From positions 1 through 61,205 of the forward strand of contig DAIDJP010000052.1 of assembly GCA_027451285.1 (NCBI GenBank): a stretch of DNA of 61,205 bases, in the 5' to 3' direction. Both the position numbers and the translations under genes were made by a program. The stretch comes from Acidimicrobiaceae bacterium. Lineage in GTDB: Bacteria > Actinomycetota > Acidimicrobiia > Acidimicrobiales > RAAP-2. Positions 34,042 to 43,026 of this stretch are shown here, in pieces. Position 1 is the stretch's first letter; the number at the start of each line of letters is the position of its first letter. The notes below the pieces were generated by a model. It was not told where the DNA came from. It made no database searches and worked only from the letters and a program-made list of their open reading frames with translations.

Positions 34042-34937
34042 GTCGCCCACTCCCGCGCGAGTGCTCGTGAACGAAGCCGGAACGCGACGAGACGGATGCC
34101 CGTCACGAACAGCCAAGCCATCGCCACGATGGCGACGAGCAAAAGTATCAAGAGAATCGCCATAGCCGCGCCAAGAGACCAGTTCTGGCCCTCGGTGAAT
34201 TCCGAGGCCACCAGACTTCCAATCATCAATCCGCGAGCGCCGCCCATCAGAGTTGGTGTCACGTAGTCCCCCAGCATCGGCACGAACACCAGCACCGTGC
34301 CCGCCACCACGCCACTCATCGACATCGGAAAAGTGACGGTGCGAAAGACCGTCCAGCGTGTTGCGCCCAGGTCGTCGGCTGCCTGGAGAAGCTGAGAGTC
34401 AATGCGCTCAAGGACGACTGCCAGCGGCAGGATGAACAGCGGGAGGTAGTTGTAGACAAGTCCAACCATCACGGCGGAACGCGTATCGAGGATCGAGATG
34501 TATGTCACGTGCCAGCCAAGTGCATTCAGGGCACCGTAGAGCAGCCCGAGTGGACTCAGAAAGATGCGCCAACCCAACATGCGCAATAGGTAGTCCGTCC
34601 AGAACGGTAATACAACGAGCAACAGCACGATGACCCGGGACCGAGGACCGAGCTTTCGAGCGATGAAGTACGCCACCGGATACGCAATCAAACCGCACAG
34701 AGCGGTCGCCAGCACGGCGTTCTCAATGCTGATGACCAGCACCGTTCCCGTGGGATAGCGAAGTGCCTGAAGGAAGTTCCCCAGCCCCAAATGATGCAAA
34801 TTGACCAGCCCACGCTGCGTCAATCCTGCGGTGCGGCCGAAGGAGTAGACGAGCATGATCGCGGCCGGGGCCATGAACCACAGCGCGAACCACGTGTAGG
34901 TCAGGCCCACGAAGCCGCGCATGCCCCGCCCTAACAC
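34038..34937 (-). CDS. potB: Polyamine-type ABC transporter permease (PotB-like)
   Basis: 299-residue permease with six helices. VLPFWTDYLLRMLGWRIFLSPLGLLYGALNALG and the EAA loop QAADDLGATRWTVFRTVTFPMSMSGVVAG followed by LGDYVTPTLMGG are characteristic of PotB/PotH. The GTG start has AAGGGGA about eight bases upstream; an ATG five codons later is an alternative. About 58% GC in the sampled lines, lower than the neighbouring molybdenum genes. Confidence 0.9.
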   Translation of the reverse strand: MLGRGMRGFVGLTYTWFALWFMAPAAIMLVYSFGRTAGLTQRGLVNLHHLGLGNFLQALRYPTGTVLVISIENAVLATALCGLIAYPVAYFIARKLGPRSRVIVLLLVVLPFWTDYLLRMLGWRIFLSPLGLLYGALNALGWHVTYISILDTRSAVMVGLVYNYLPLFILPLAVVLERIDSQLLQAADDLGATRWTVFRTVTFPMSMSGVVAGTVLVFVPMLGDYVTPTLMGGARGLMIGSLVASEFTEGQNWSLGAAMAILLILLLVAIVAMAWLFVTGIRLVAFRLRSRALAREWAT

Positions 34938-34967
34938 GTCACCGTTCCCCTTACTTCGACGCCACCG

Positions 34968-36167
34968 CTAGGAGGCGATGGCAGCCTTGAAGTTGTCATA
35001 GAGCTGGGTGCGCAGGTTATACGAGGAGTTCACGATGTAAGACTCCAGACGCTTACGCTGCGCAGCGGTCAGGAAGATTACATCGGCCTCAGGAAGGTTC
35101 TTTGGCAGATAGTTCTTCACGTTTTTCACGGCGGTGTTGTACCCCGTGTAGGTCATCTCGTTGGCCGAGACGATCGGATCGAGCACGTAGTTCAAGAACG
35201 CGTACGCCGTATCGACGTTCTTCGCGCCCTTGGCAAGCGCCCAGTTATCGACCCAGATTTCTGATTTGGGAGTCGGGATGACCCACTCGAAGCGAGTCGG
35301 GTCCTTCAACAGTGCAGCACGCGCATCGCCGTTCCACGCCTGGGACAACACGTAGGAGCCGTCGACGAGACCGCCGGTAGCTCCCGGGTACGAGTCCAAG
35401 TTCTTCACATAGGGTGCCAACTTCTTGATGAGGTAGGCGTTGGCAGCGCGTAGCTTGGCCGCGTTGGTCGTGTTCCAGTCGACACCCTCGATCCACAGAG
35501 CGATCGCGAGCACGTTGTCAGGTGCATCAAGCAGAGAGACGCGTCCGGCGACCTGGGGCAGCGCGGCGGCGTCCACGAAGTCCTGCCACGAGTGCAGCTT
35601 CTTAGTTATCACGGTCTTGTCGTAGATAAAGCCCGTGGTGCCGAAGTCCTTAGGCACGGTGTATTTGTTTCCCCGGTCCCACGGGAAATTCAGCAGCGAG
35701 GGATCAAGGTTTCTAAAGTTGGGGATCTTCGACTTGTCAAGCGGCATCAATAAACCCTTGGCCGCCATCTCGGGCACGTAGCCGCCGGTGGGCACGATGA
35801 TGTCATATCCGGCGGTGCCCTTGGCAAGCTCGAGTTTGGCGATCAGCGCCTCGTTGGAGTCATAGCTACCGATCTGGATGGGAATACCCGTTGCACTCTT
35901 CCACGCGCTGAACGTCGTCGGGTTGTCGTACTGGCCCCACGTGTACAGGTAGAGGCTCTTGGTGGTTTTGCCGATCTGCTTGAGGCTCTTGCGCGCCGCG
36001 GCCTCGAGGGCATTCATCGTTCCCGCGAAGGCGGGTGTAGAGGACATCATCAACGCACCCGCACCCGCGGCCGCCAGGGAGATGAAGCCCCGTCGGGTCA
36101 GCGGGTGCCCCGCGGGGGCGAGGATGCGCAGGCGCTCTCCATCGTGGTTGTCAGGCTCCATGGTCAC
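34968..36167 (-). CDS. potD: Polyamine-binding periplasmic protein (PotD/PotF-like)
   Basis: 399-residue solute-binding protein with a Tat-type signal (LTRRGFISLAAAGAGALMMSSTPAFAG). SLYLYTWGQYDNPTTFSAWKSATGIPIQIGSYDSNEALIAKL and YDIIVPTGGYVPEMAAKGLLMPLDKSKIPN follow the PotD pattern; Trp and Asp residues that line the polyamine site in the family (WGQY, DNWALAKGA) are present. Start GTG with AAGGAGAAG upstream. A TetR-type palindrome lies immediately upstream. Confidence 0.9.
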   Translation of the reverse strand: MTMEPDNHDGERLRILAPAGHPLTRRGFISLAAAGAGALMMSSTPAFAGTMNALEAAARKSLKQIGKTTKSLYLYTWGQYDNPTTFSAWKSATGIPIQIGSYDSNEALIAKLELAKGTAGYDIIVPTGGYVPEMAAKGLLMPLDKSKIPNFRNLDPSLLNFPWDRGNKYTVPKDFGTTGFIYDKTVITKKLHSWQDFVDAAALPQVAGRVSLLDAPDNVLAIALWIEGVDWNTTNAAKLRAANAYLIKKLAPYVKNLDSYPGATGGLVDGSYVLSQAWNGDARAALLKDPTRFEWVIPTPKSEIWVDNWALAKGAKNVDTAYAFLNYVLDPIVSANEMTYTGYNTAVKNVKNYLPKNLPEADVIFLTAAQRKRLESYIVNSSYNLRTQLYDNFKAAIAS

Positions 36168-36218
36168 CGCTTCTCCTTTGTCTGGATGGTCGTCGACTGG
36201 GGGGTCGGTGGGCCATCT

Positions 36219-36236
36219 TTACTGACCCGTCAGTAA
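36219..36236. promoter_or_regulatory. Palindromic operator TTACTGAC-CC-GTCAGTAA upstream of potD
   Basis: Perfect 8-base inverted repeat with a two-base spacer in the 73-base gap between the potA-like stop codon and the potD-like start codon. Shape and size suit a TetR-family dimer, and a TetR gene lies at the head of the locus. A related element, CTGAC-N4-GTCAG, occurs in the TetR-potA intergenic region near 37464-37478, possibly a weaker site. Confidence 0.6.
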
Positions 36237-36240
36237 GTTA

Positions 36241-37416
36241 TCACCGATCGAGCAGTGTTGCGTCGGATACGTCCCAGGTCAGGGTGACAGTCGCATTCAC
36301 CACCGCGCCGCCCAGCTCCGGAGCTGCACTATCACTCGTGACCAGGACATCCACGTCGTCGGCAAGGCGTACTTTGACCGTCGTCAGTCCCCCGGCGAAG
36401 GTGCGGTCGACGACCCACCCACGCACCAAGGGGCCGGACGCCTCGATCTCACCGAGGTGCAGTTGCAGTCGCTCCGGTCGCACGAAGACCAACGTGGCGT
36501 CCGCGCTGTGCGCGTCTTCGAGCTCGCGCGCTGCCACCGCGTGCGGCGAGGAAACCGCGACGCCCTCGACAAGTCCGACGGGAATGAAGTTCGCCCGTCC
36601 GACGAAAGTGGTCACAAATCGTGTCGCTGGATTGAGGTAGAGCTCCTCGGGCGATCCCACCTGAACGAGGGTTCCCGCCTCCATGACGGCCACCCGATCC
36701 GACATCGCGAACGCCTCCGCCTGATCGTGAGTCACGAAAACGAACGTGAGCTGCAATTCTCGCTGGAGCCGTTTGAGTTCCTCTTGCATCGATTCGCGCA
36801 GTTTGAGATCGAGTGCGGCCAGCGGCTCATCCAGTAGGAGGACGAGCGGCTGTGTGACTATCGACCGTGCGAGCGCGACTCGCTGCTGTTGCCCTCCGGA
36901 TAGTTGGGTGGGGCGATGCATTGCGTACGTCTCCATGTGCACGAGGGCGAGCGCCTCCATGACGCGCTGGCGTAGCCCGGCTTTGGCCACATGCTGGCGT
37001 CGAAGTCCGTAGGCCACGTTGTCGAAGACCGACATGTGCGGGAACAGCGCATAGTTCTGAAAGACGGTGTTGACGTTGCGCGAGTGAGCTGGCAGATCAG
37101 TCTCGTCACGTCCGCCGAGGTAGATCCTTCCACCGTCCACCTTCTCAAGTCCCGCAATCATGCGCAGCGTGGTTGTCTTGCCGCAGCCGGACGGGCCGAG
37201 CAATGAGAAGAACTCGCCCTGACGGATTGTCAGGGTCAGATCGTCTACGACGGTCTTAGCTCCGGTAGGTCCGCGAAAGACCTTGGAAACCCCGTCGAGT
37301 ACGACGGCCGGGGCCGAGGCGACCGAGACGGAAGCTACGGCGTCGTCGTCTGTGTGCGTATGTGTCGTCATATGGCGAGGGAGCATACTGCTGGCACCAT
37401 GCTGGTTCCATGACAC
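36241..37416 (-). CDS. potA: Polyamine ABC transporter ATP-binding protein (PotA-like)
   Basis: ATPase of up to 391 residues. Walker [12 protein letters not shown]-loop [21 protein letters not shown], signature [14 protein letters not shown], Walker [27 protein letters not shown], and a C-terminal TOBE domain. Several ATG codons near the N-terminus (residues 1, 11 and 16) leave the exact start uncertain; the conserved part begins about residue 37. First gene of the transporter set, divergent from the TetR regulator. Confidence 0.9.
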   Translation of the reverse strand: MSWNQHGASSMLPRHMTTHTHTDDDAVASVSVASAPAVVLDGVSKVFRGPTGAKTVVDDLTLTIRQGEFFSLLGPSGCGKTTTLRMIAGLEKVDGGRIYLGGRDETDLPAHSRNVNTVFQNYALFPHMSVFDNVAYGLRRQHVAKAGLRQRVMEALALVHMETYAMHRPTQLSGGQQQRVALARSIVTQPLVLLLDEPLAALDLKLRESMQEELKRLQRELQLTFVFVTHDQAEAFAMSDRVAVMEAGTLVQVGSPEELYLNPATRFVTTFVGRANFIPVGLVEGVAVSSPHAVAARELEDAHSADATLVFVRPERLQLHLGEIEASGPLVRGWVVDRTFAGGLTTVKVRLADDVDVLVTSDSAAPELGGAVVNATVTLTWDVSDATLLDR

Positions 37417-37659
37417 CTCGGGAAGTCTCTCTGTGATCCACCGCCTACGGATGACCCACCGTCACTGACACAAGTCAGCGTTCATCAGGTGAAATAGTGC
37501 AGCCCACACACACACTGCGCGCGCTCACTCGACGTCACCGCGGCCCCGGTTCCACCACGGTGGGGCGCGTGCGAGTTACGCCTCGGTACCTTTGGGGCTG
37601 CTTCGGCCGCGTCTTCGTAGACTCAATGCTCATCATCAAACTTCTTCCGGAGGTCCGGC

Positions 37660-38250
37660 GTGGCGCGTCCAAACGTTGAAGCACTGCGACGAGAACAGAT
37701 ACTCGCCTCGACGTGCAAGGTCGTAGCCAAGCGCGGAGTGGCGTCGCTACGGATCTCCGACGTGGCCAAGGAAGTCGGCTTCTCCACCGGGACGATCCAC
37801 TACTACTTCGCCGACAAAGAGACGCTGCTTCGCGAGGCCTTCTCCTTCAACGTTCGCAACTCGATTTCGCGTCGCAAGGACCTTCTCGCATCGACGCCCG
37901 ATCCCGTAGATTTGCTGACGCGCTACGTCGACTCCTATCTTCCTGACAATCGCGAGACCGTCAAGGCTTGGAGGGTATGGGCAGAGTTCTGGGCGATTTC
38001 GATTCGCGACACCGACATGCAGAGCGTCATCGACGTCTTCGATGTGGACTGGCGCTCGACCACTTTCCGAATCATCTCCCAAGGGCAGACCGAAGGAAGA
38101 TTCCGCGAAGGTGACCCGATGCAGTTCACCAACATGCTCATTGCGATGATCGACGGTCTCGCCGTTCAGGTGCTGGCGAACTCGAAGGAGATGAACGTCG
38201 AGACGATGAGAGACACCCTTCACTCGTTCATCGATCGACTGATCGTTTAG
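37660..38250 (+). CDS. TetR/BetI-family regulator
   Basis: 196-residue repressor. HTH REQILASTCKVVAKRGVASLRISDVAKEVGFSTGTIHYYFADKETLLREAF is typical of the BetI/PuuR-linked TetR group, and the C-terminal ligand domain is of normal length. GGAGGT lies five bases before the GTG. Divergent from the polyamine transporter operon; a perfect palindrome of TetR type sits before potD, so it likely represses polyamine uptake and oxidation and is released by an amine or aldehyde. Confidence 0.88.
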   Translation: MARPNVEALRREQILASTCKVVAKRGVASLRISDVAKEVGFSTGTIHYYFADKETLLREAFSFNVRNSISRRKDLLASTPDPVDLLTRYVDSYLPDNRETVKAWRVWAEFWAISIRDTDMQSVIDVFDVDWRSTTFRIISQGQTEGRFREGDPMQFTNMLIAMIDGLAVQVLANSKEMNVETMRDTLHSFIDRLIV

Positions 38251-38254
38251 CGGG

Positions 38255-39712
38255 TCAGAACCGGATGCGACGTCCCAGCTGCGCTGGCCAGCGCCCCGGC
38301 CGCTCCGGCTCGAGGAGCATGTCGGTGTACTCGCGCGCCAGGTGTTCCTGGCGCCAGACCAACATCTCCTGGGCCGCACGGAGGACGCGATCGGCGTCGA
38401 CGCACTCGGTGCGCCACGTCGGGTCGGTCGCAAGGTCAAAGCACTTGTACGACCCGTCACCGAACTGCACGTACGCGACGTCGTCGCTGACGCCCACCGC
38501 CAAGTTCTGACGCGACAGCGTGCGGTCCCGCGGCCATGGCTTCGCCGCATTCGCGATGAAGTACGTGCGATAGTCCCATTCGTAGTGGGCGCTCGTGCGC
38601 CAGTCGCCGTCCTCGCCGTCGAGCAGTGGGGTGAGGACGCGGCCGTCGAACTGCGCGGGGATCTCGAGGCCCAACGCGTCGGCGAGGGTCGGCGCGAGGT
38701 CCACGTTCTCGGTGAAGCGCTCGATGACGTGTCCGCGACGGGCGCGACGCGGATCGCGCCAGATGCCCAGGATGTGATAGCTCTGGGGGAAGAATCCCAG
38801 CTTCTGGATGAGGCCGTGGTCGCCGAGCTGGTCACCGTGGTCCGAGGTCACGATGACGAGGGTGTCCTCCCACTCGCCGCGATCCTTGATGGCGGACGTC
38901 ACACGCGCCAGGTTGGCGTCGACCTCGCTGATCATCCCGTAGTACTGGGCCCGCAGCTGGCGCATCGCCTCCTCTTCGCGCGGCGCGGCGCTCGCCGCCA
39001 CTGCGAGGGCCATCTCGTGCAGCGGGTGGCGCTCGCCCGCCTCGACCGCGGGAATCGGCAGTGTGACGTCCGCCGGGTCGTAGAGCGAGGAGTACTCGCC
39101 GGCCGCGGCGTAGGGCGGATGGGGCCGCAGGTAACTCAGGTGCGCGAACCAGCCCGACTCCTGGGTCGCGAGCCACTCCACAAACTTCGTCGTGAGAAAG
39201 CTCGTGAGGGAGTGTTCGGCCGGGCGCTCGGGCTCGCCCATCAGCGAGAGCCGCCAGCCGTAGGGGACGTCGTAGCCGAGGTCGCGCAGATACTCGACCC
39301 ACGTGGCCTGGCTCTCGGGCAGGTAGTGGCCCAGGGCGAATCCGGGCAACACCCCCTCGTAGCTGTCGAGGCGCGGGTCGTCGGGCCCCTCGGCCATCGC
39401 GGGGTCGATCCCCTGGTCCGTGTAGCCAAAGAGCGTGGGCACGTAGCCGGCACGACGCGCCATCGTCGCCACGTTGTCAAAACGTGCCGCGAGGGGCGAG
39501 CCGTTGGCCACCACTCGATTGTTCATCTGGTAGGTGCCGGTGTAGAGCGCGGCGCGACCCGGCGAACACGGCGCGGCCTGCGAGTAGTGGCGGGCCAGTC
39601 GCACGCCGTCGCTGGCCAGCATGTCAAGGGTGGGTGTGGCCACCAGCGCGTGACCCGCGGCGCCGTAGGCGTCGGCGCGGAACTGGTCGAGGGTAATGAA
39701 GAGGACGTTCAC
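38255..39712 (-). CDS. Formylglycine-type sulfatase / phosphonate monoester hydrolase
   Basis: 485-residue alkaline-phosphatase-superfamily hydrolase without signal peptide. The nucleophile motif CSPGR at 49-53 (C-x-P-x-R) would be converted to formylglycine; metal ligands occur in FITLDQFRAD and VIVTSDHGDQLGDHGL. Similar cytoplasmic enzymes hydrolyse choline sulfate, aryl sulfates or phosphonate monoesters. It converges with the TetR gene (four-base gap). A formylglycine-generating enzyme is not encoded in this window. Confidence 0.86.
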   Translation of the reverse strand: MNVLFITLDQFRADAYGAAGHALVATPTLDMLASDGVRLARHYSQAAPCSPGRAALYTGTYQMNNRVVANGSPLAARFDNVATMARRAGYVPTLFGYTDQGIDPAMAEGPDDPRLDSYEGVLPGFALGHYLPESQATWVEYLRDLGYDVPYGWRLSLMGEPERPAEHSLTSFLTTKFVEWLATQESGWFAHLSYLRPHPPYAAAGEYSSLYDPADVTLPIPAVEAGERHPLHEMALAVAASAAPREEEAMRQLRAQYYGMISEVDANLARVTSAIKDRGEWEDTLVIVTSDHGDQLGDHGLIQKLGFFPQSYHILGIWRDPRRARRGHVIERFTENVDLAPTLADALGLEIPAQFDGRVLTPLLDGEDGDWRTSAHYEWDYRTYFIANAAKPWPRDRTLSRQNLAVGVSDDVAYVQFGDGSYKCFDLATDPTWRTECVDADRVLRAAQEMLVWRQEHLAREYTDMLLEPERPGRWPAQLGRRIRF

Positions 39713-39802
39713 GTGATACTGACCTTGCGAGATCGAGACTGCCCGTGACTCTATCGGTGAGTCGAGTTCCCTGTCGGTGCCGGCGTCACAATGTCCGGCT
39801 CG

Positions 39803-40348
39803 CTACCCGGTAACCCTCACGATCGTTCCGGCACTCGTCACGACGCTCTGCGGACTCGACCCCACTTTGACCGTCAGGTTGTAGTAGCCCGGAGCCGCCG
39901 TCGAGGGTATCGCCACGCGCGTGACGGGGTTCGCGGCAACCGTGTTCGAGACCCGCGTCACGGTTGAGGCGACGTTGACGGCCTGGCGTGACGAGGGTGA
40001 CGAGGTGATGGTTGACTTCAGCTCTTCAACGCTCGCGAACGGGCCGACGAGGCGCGCGGAGAGGAGAAGGACACCGTGCCCGTAGTAAGCCGGCGGCAGG
40101 ACGATGCGGGTCCAGTGGATCGCCATCTCCTCGCCCGGGTGATAGACGGTGTCAACGAGCGCGGCGCTACAGCACGAGTAGTCGTACGTCGCCGTCGCCG
40201 GCCCCTCGGCGCCGAGGTTCGACCCGGGTGAGAAGGAACGCGCCACAATGCTGAGGCCGATCGCACCACTCACGACGAGGACCGCCGCGATGAAGCGTCG
40301 CCACTCACTCGCCGTCGTCACTGAGGGATTCGAGGCCACGTTGCTCAC
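39803..40348 (-). CDS. Membrane-anchored hypothetical protein
   Basis: 181 residues with one N-terminal hydrophobic helix (FIAAVLVVSGAIGLSIVARSF) and an exported part of beta character ending in a Thr/Ser-rich domain (AAPGYYNLTVKVGSSPQSVV), suggestive of an Ig-like fold. A Cys pair (YDYSCCSAA) follows the helix. I do not recognise the family. GC and codon use match the neighbours, which supports a real gene. Confidence 0.6.
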   Translation of the reverse strand: MSNVASNPSVTTASEWRRFIAAVLVVSGAIGLSIVARSFSPGSNLGAEGPATATYDYSCCSAALVDTVYHPGEEMAIHWTRIVLPPAYYGHGVLLLSARLVGPFASVEELKSTITSSPSSRQAVNVASTVTRVSNTVAANPVTRVAIPSTAAPGYYNLTVKVGSSPQSVVTSAGTIVRVTG

Positions 40349-40454
40349 GGTATCTCGCTGGGCGCGAAGGGACTACGAGACCGTGACCTCTCGCGTCGAA
40401 CCGGTCGACGATTTACATCGACGGCCGGCACCGCACAATGACCGAGCAGTGCGA

Positions 40455-41057
40455 TCAGGCCTCGTCGCCCTTGGCAAGGATCTCGTAGAGTGAGCGGCGA
40501 GTCTCGGTGAGGATCGTCGTGGCCGCGCTCGCCTGGGCGGGTGAGCCCGCGACGATCACCTGGCGGGCGGCGAGAACCACGTCACGTGCGGTGCGCATGA
40601 GAGTGCGGGCAGTCTCCCCGTCACCCGCGGCCGCGTCCTCCCACGGTCGGCCGAGCTGCTCGCGCTGTTCGGCGACGAAGGTGCGACCGGCGTCGGTGAG
40701 CTCGTACGTGCGCCCGGTACCGGTGGCGCTCGCCTGGACGAGACCCTCGTCCTCGAGCTGCTGCAAGACGGGGTAGATCGAGCCGGGGCTCGGGCGCCAC
40801 GCCTCGTGGGAGCGCTCGGTCAGCTCCTGGATGAGTTGGTAGCCGTTGCGTGGCTGCTCCTCGAGCAGCACCAGGACCGCCGCGCGCACGTCGCCGCGCG
40901 CCCGTCGTCCGTCGCGACGCCCCGGTCCACCCCACATCCGCCCGCCGGGTCCACCGTGGGAGTGTCCGTGGAGGTGACCGGGCCCGCCTCGGCGAGCGGG
41001 GCCACGACCGCGACCGCCGCGGCCCTCGGGCCAGCCAGTGGTGTCGTTATCAAACAT
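40455..41057 (-). CDS. PadR-family transcriptional regulator
   Basis: 200 residues. An unusual Gly/Arg/His-rich N-terminal tail (about 1-55, with HLHGHSHGG, a possible metal-binding stretch) precedes a PadR winged helix: DVRAAVLVLLEEQPRNGYQLIQELTERSHEAWRPSPGSIYPVLQQLEDEGLVQ. The rest is a helical dimerisation domain. GAGGAAC before the ATG. A perfect 22-base palindrome lies about 40 bases upstream, so it is probably autoregulated. No obvious transporter target is adjacent. Confidence 0.88.
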   Translation of the reverse strand: MFDNDTTGWPEGRGGRGRGPARRGGPGHLHGHSHGGPGGRMWGGPGRRDGRRARGDVRAAVLVLLEEQPRNGYQLIQELTERSHEAWRPSPGSIYPVLQQLEDEGLVQASATGTGRTYELTDAGRTFVAEQREQLGRPWEDAAAGDGETARTLMRTARDVVLAARQVIVAGSPAQASAATTILTETRRSLYEILAKGDEA

Positions 41058-41086
41058 TCGTTCCTCTTTCCGTCGCCGCGGCGACT

Positions 41087-41117
41087 TATAACGCTCTATA
41101 ACGATATATCGTTATAG
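41087..41117. promoter_or_regulatory. 22-base perfect palindrome upstream of padR
   Basis: CTATAACGATA at 41096-41106 is followed directly by its reverse complement (41107-41117). An extra half-site TATAACG at 41087-41093 precedes the palindrome's own TATAACG (41097-41103) by ten bases, one helical turn. This is the expected form of a PadR operator, and the AT-rich tract also offers -10-like hexamers. Confidence 0.65.
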
Positions 41118-41161
41118 TTCAGATGTCAAGGGCCGTTCCGGCGAAGCTGACAGACGGACGC

Positions 41162-41614
41162 TTAGTGGGGCGACGGCAGGACCGCAAGCGCAGCGGCGAA
41201 GCCCACGATCAGGACCGATAGTCCCATGGTGACGAGGCCCAGACGTCGCGAGCCGCGTCGCGACAGTCGCTTCGCCGTGACCCCGTGGGCGAGCGCGAGA
41301 CCCACGACCACGAGAACGAGGGCGATCTTGACCTCAAGGACCCGGCCGAAGGCCGTCGCGTCGATCGTCGAGGGGCGCACGCCGTCGTGCCAGGCGAGCA
41401 GCGGACCGCTCACCACCAAGGCCGGCAAGAGCCCGCGGTTGGCAATGCGCGCGAATCGCCGGGCCGCGGCAACCGTGACCTGGGCGGCCAAGGGTGGCGG
41501 CGCCAGTCGTCGAAGCGGTGGCAGGACCACGAAGGAGAGCATGAGCTGCCCACCGACCCAGAAGACCGCCGCCGTCACGTGGGCGAAGAGCACGAGGGTC
41601 CAGAGCAACGTCAC
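41162..41614 (-). CDS. CopD-like membrane protein
   Basis: 150-residue protein with four hydrophobic helices. LWTLVLFAHVTAAVFWVGGQLMLSFVVLPPLRR is typical of the CopD/DUF2269-like copper-resistance membrane family, with a His in helix 1 and further His in VVGLALAHGVTAKRL. TAGGGT lies exactly six bases before the GTG start, so it has its own leaderless promoter although it follows the hemerythrin gene closely. The role may be haem or copper related; unproven. Confidence 0.72.
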   Translation of the reverse strand: MTLLWTLVLFAHVTAAVFWVGGQLMLSFVVLPPLRRLAPPPLAAQVTVAAARRFARIANRGLLPALVVSGPLLAWHDGVRPSTIDATAFGRVLEVKIALVLVVVGLALAHGVTAKRLSRRGSRRLGLVTMGLSVLIVGFAAALAVLPSPH

Positions 41615-41620
41615 CGCGTC

Positions 41621-41626
41621 ACCCTA
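41621..41626 (-). promoter_or_regulatory. -10 box TAGGGT of the CopD-like gene
   Basis: TAGGGT on the minus strand ends exactly six bases before the GTG start codon. Confidence 0.42.
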
Positions 41627-41650
41627 GGCCGTAGACGGGATCGGATCGAT

Positions 41651-42595
41651 TTAGCGAACGCGTCCGACGCGCACGCGCCACACGCTCGGGCCGCTTTCGA
41701 GATAGTCCCACGTGAACTCGCCGGCGTGCTCGGCCTCGAACTGGTAGCGAAGCGGTCGCGGGTCATGATCGTTCACGAGCAGGAAACCGGTCCCCGCGCG
41801 AAGGTCGTCGAACGTCTGGAAGATCGTCTCGTGACGCTCGCGCGGCACCAGAGGGCGCACGTCGAGCACGATGTCCAGCGCCGTCGACTCCCCCGAGGAC
41901 GTCACCGGCGTGCTTGCGCCGCTCACGCGAACCAGGCGGTGCATCGCCCGGTTTACCTCGTCGGCGAGGTCGGGACGAGCCATGCGAAGAGCCGCCCAGG
42001 CGCGGGCCGCGAGCGAGCACGCCCGCTCCCCCTCGCCCGCTCGCGCCAGGGACAGCGTTGCGTCGATCAACGCTCGCACCACCAGGGCCTCGTGATCCGC
42101 GCGCTCGACGCGCAGCTGCACGGCGTCGTCGGCGTGGTGATGGATCAGCTGACCCATCGCGCTGAGCAGCGCCGCGAGATCCACCTCGTCGTCGCCGACC
42201 ATCGGCGCGAGCAGCACCTCATTCTCGCGCGTGACGTGCGCGTCGAAGAGATCGAAGAGGCCGCGCGCGTGGGCGACGGCGTCCACCCCGCTCGCCGCCC
42301 GGGCGAGTCCCTCGACCTCGAGCGCGAGCGTACGGTGCTCGCTGACCATGTGCTCGACGGTCGCCGCCACGCCCGCGCGTCGCGCGGCGCTCGCGTAGAC
42401 CGTCAACTCCTCAGCCAGCGCGTGGGGCAGGACCTCGTCGACCACGTAGGTGAGCAGATCGACCTTGACTTCCTCGAAGGGAGCCGAGTCGGCCACGGCC
42501 GCCTCGAGCGCCGCCACCCGGCGCGACACGTTCTCCACCAGTTCGCTGTGATGAGCGAGCATCTGTGCGTACGCGATGTCGTTTCCCTCGGTCAT
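41651..42595 (-). CDS. Hemerythrin-like and DUF2249 two-domain protein
   Basis: 314 residues. The N-terminal half is a HHE hemerythrin-like four-helix bundle (MLAHHSELVENV, EVLPHALAEELTVY, MVSEHRTLALEVEGL, FDAHVTRENEVLLAPM, His and Glu being the diiron ligands). The C-terminal 70 residues form a DUF2249 domain (LDIVLDVRPLVPRERHETIFQTFDDLRAGTGFLLVNDHDPRPLRYQFE). Such proteins are linked to nitric oxide and iron-sulfur damage, as with YtfE/RIC. A TTCTAGT-N4-ACTAGAT element lies 40 bases upstream. Confidence 0.87.
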   Translation of the reverse strand: MTEGNDIAYAQMLAHHSELVENVSRRVAALEAAVADSAPFEEVKVDLLTYVVDEVLPHALAEELTVYASAARRAGVAATVEHMVSEHRTLALEVEGLARAASGVDAVAHARGLFDLFDAHVTRENEVLLAPMVGDDEVDLAALLSAMGQLIHHHADDAVQLRVERADHEALVVRALIDATLSLARAGEGERACSLAARAWAALRMARPDLADEVNRAMHRLVRVSGASTPVTSSGESTALDIVLDVRPLVPRERHETIFQTFDDLRAGTGFLLVNDHDPRPLRYQFEAEHAGEFTWDYLESGPSVWRVRVGRVR

Positions 42596-42634
42596 GATGT
42601 CATCCTTTCGGCGGCCGCGGCCGTCACTGATTAT

Positions 42635-42652
42635 TTCTAGTTTTGACTAGAT
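42635..42652. promoter_or_regulatory. Operator site A, TTCTAGT-N4-ACTAGAT
   Basis: Inverted repeat with a perfect TCTAGT-TTTG-ACTAGA core, upstream of the hemerythrin-DUF2249 gene. First of three related sites in this 3-kb region. Confidence 0.62.
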
Positions 42653-42675
42653 TAACTATATCGAGCGCGCCGCGC

Positions 42676-43026
42676 CTAGCGCCGCACTCGAAGACCGGCC
42701 CTCGCCGCGGCGACGTCGTCGATCATGGACAGGTCCCACGGGGGCGACCACACCAGGCGCACGTCCGGGTTCGTCCCCTGCGGACCCGCCTCGACGAGCG
42801 CCGCGCGCGCCATCGCCGGAAGGGTCTCTGACGCCGGGCATCCCGGCGTCGTGAGCGTCATCGCGACCACCAGGCGGTCGCCTTCGGTCAGAACGTCGTA
42901 GACGAGGCCGAGTGAGACGATGTCGAGGCCGAGCTCGGGATCGATCACCCCGGCGAGCGCCCGCCAGGCCCAGTCGAACTCGCGCTCGGCGCTCGCGAAG
43001 CGGGCGCGCTCCACGTCGGCGCTCAC
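42676..43026 (-). CDS. SufT-like metal-sulfur cluster assembly factor (MIP18/DUF59)
   Basis: 116 residues of the DUF59/PaaD/SufT family. VIDPELGLDIVSLGLVYDV (conserved DPE), MTLTTPGCPASETLP with the reactive Cys, and VRLVWSPPWDLSMID. Members help assemble or repair iron-sulfur clusters. The GTG start overlaps the upstream DUF2249 stop codon by four bases (GTGA). Confidence 0.88.
   Translation of the reverse strand: MSADVERARFASAEREFDWAWRALAGVIDPELGLDIVSLGLVYDVLTEGDRLVVAMTLTTPGCPASETLPAMARAALVEAGPQGTNPDVRLVWSPPWDLSMIDDVAAARAGLRVRR

Noticed and set aside
38342..39748. 468-residue plus-strand open frame
   Set aside because: Antisense shadow of the sulfatase gene.
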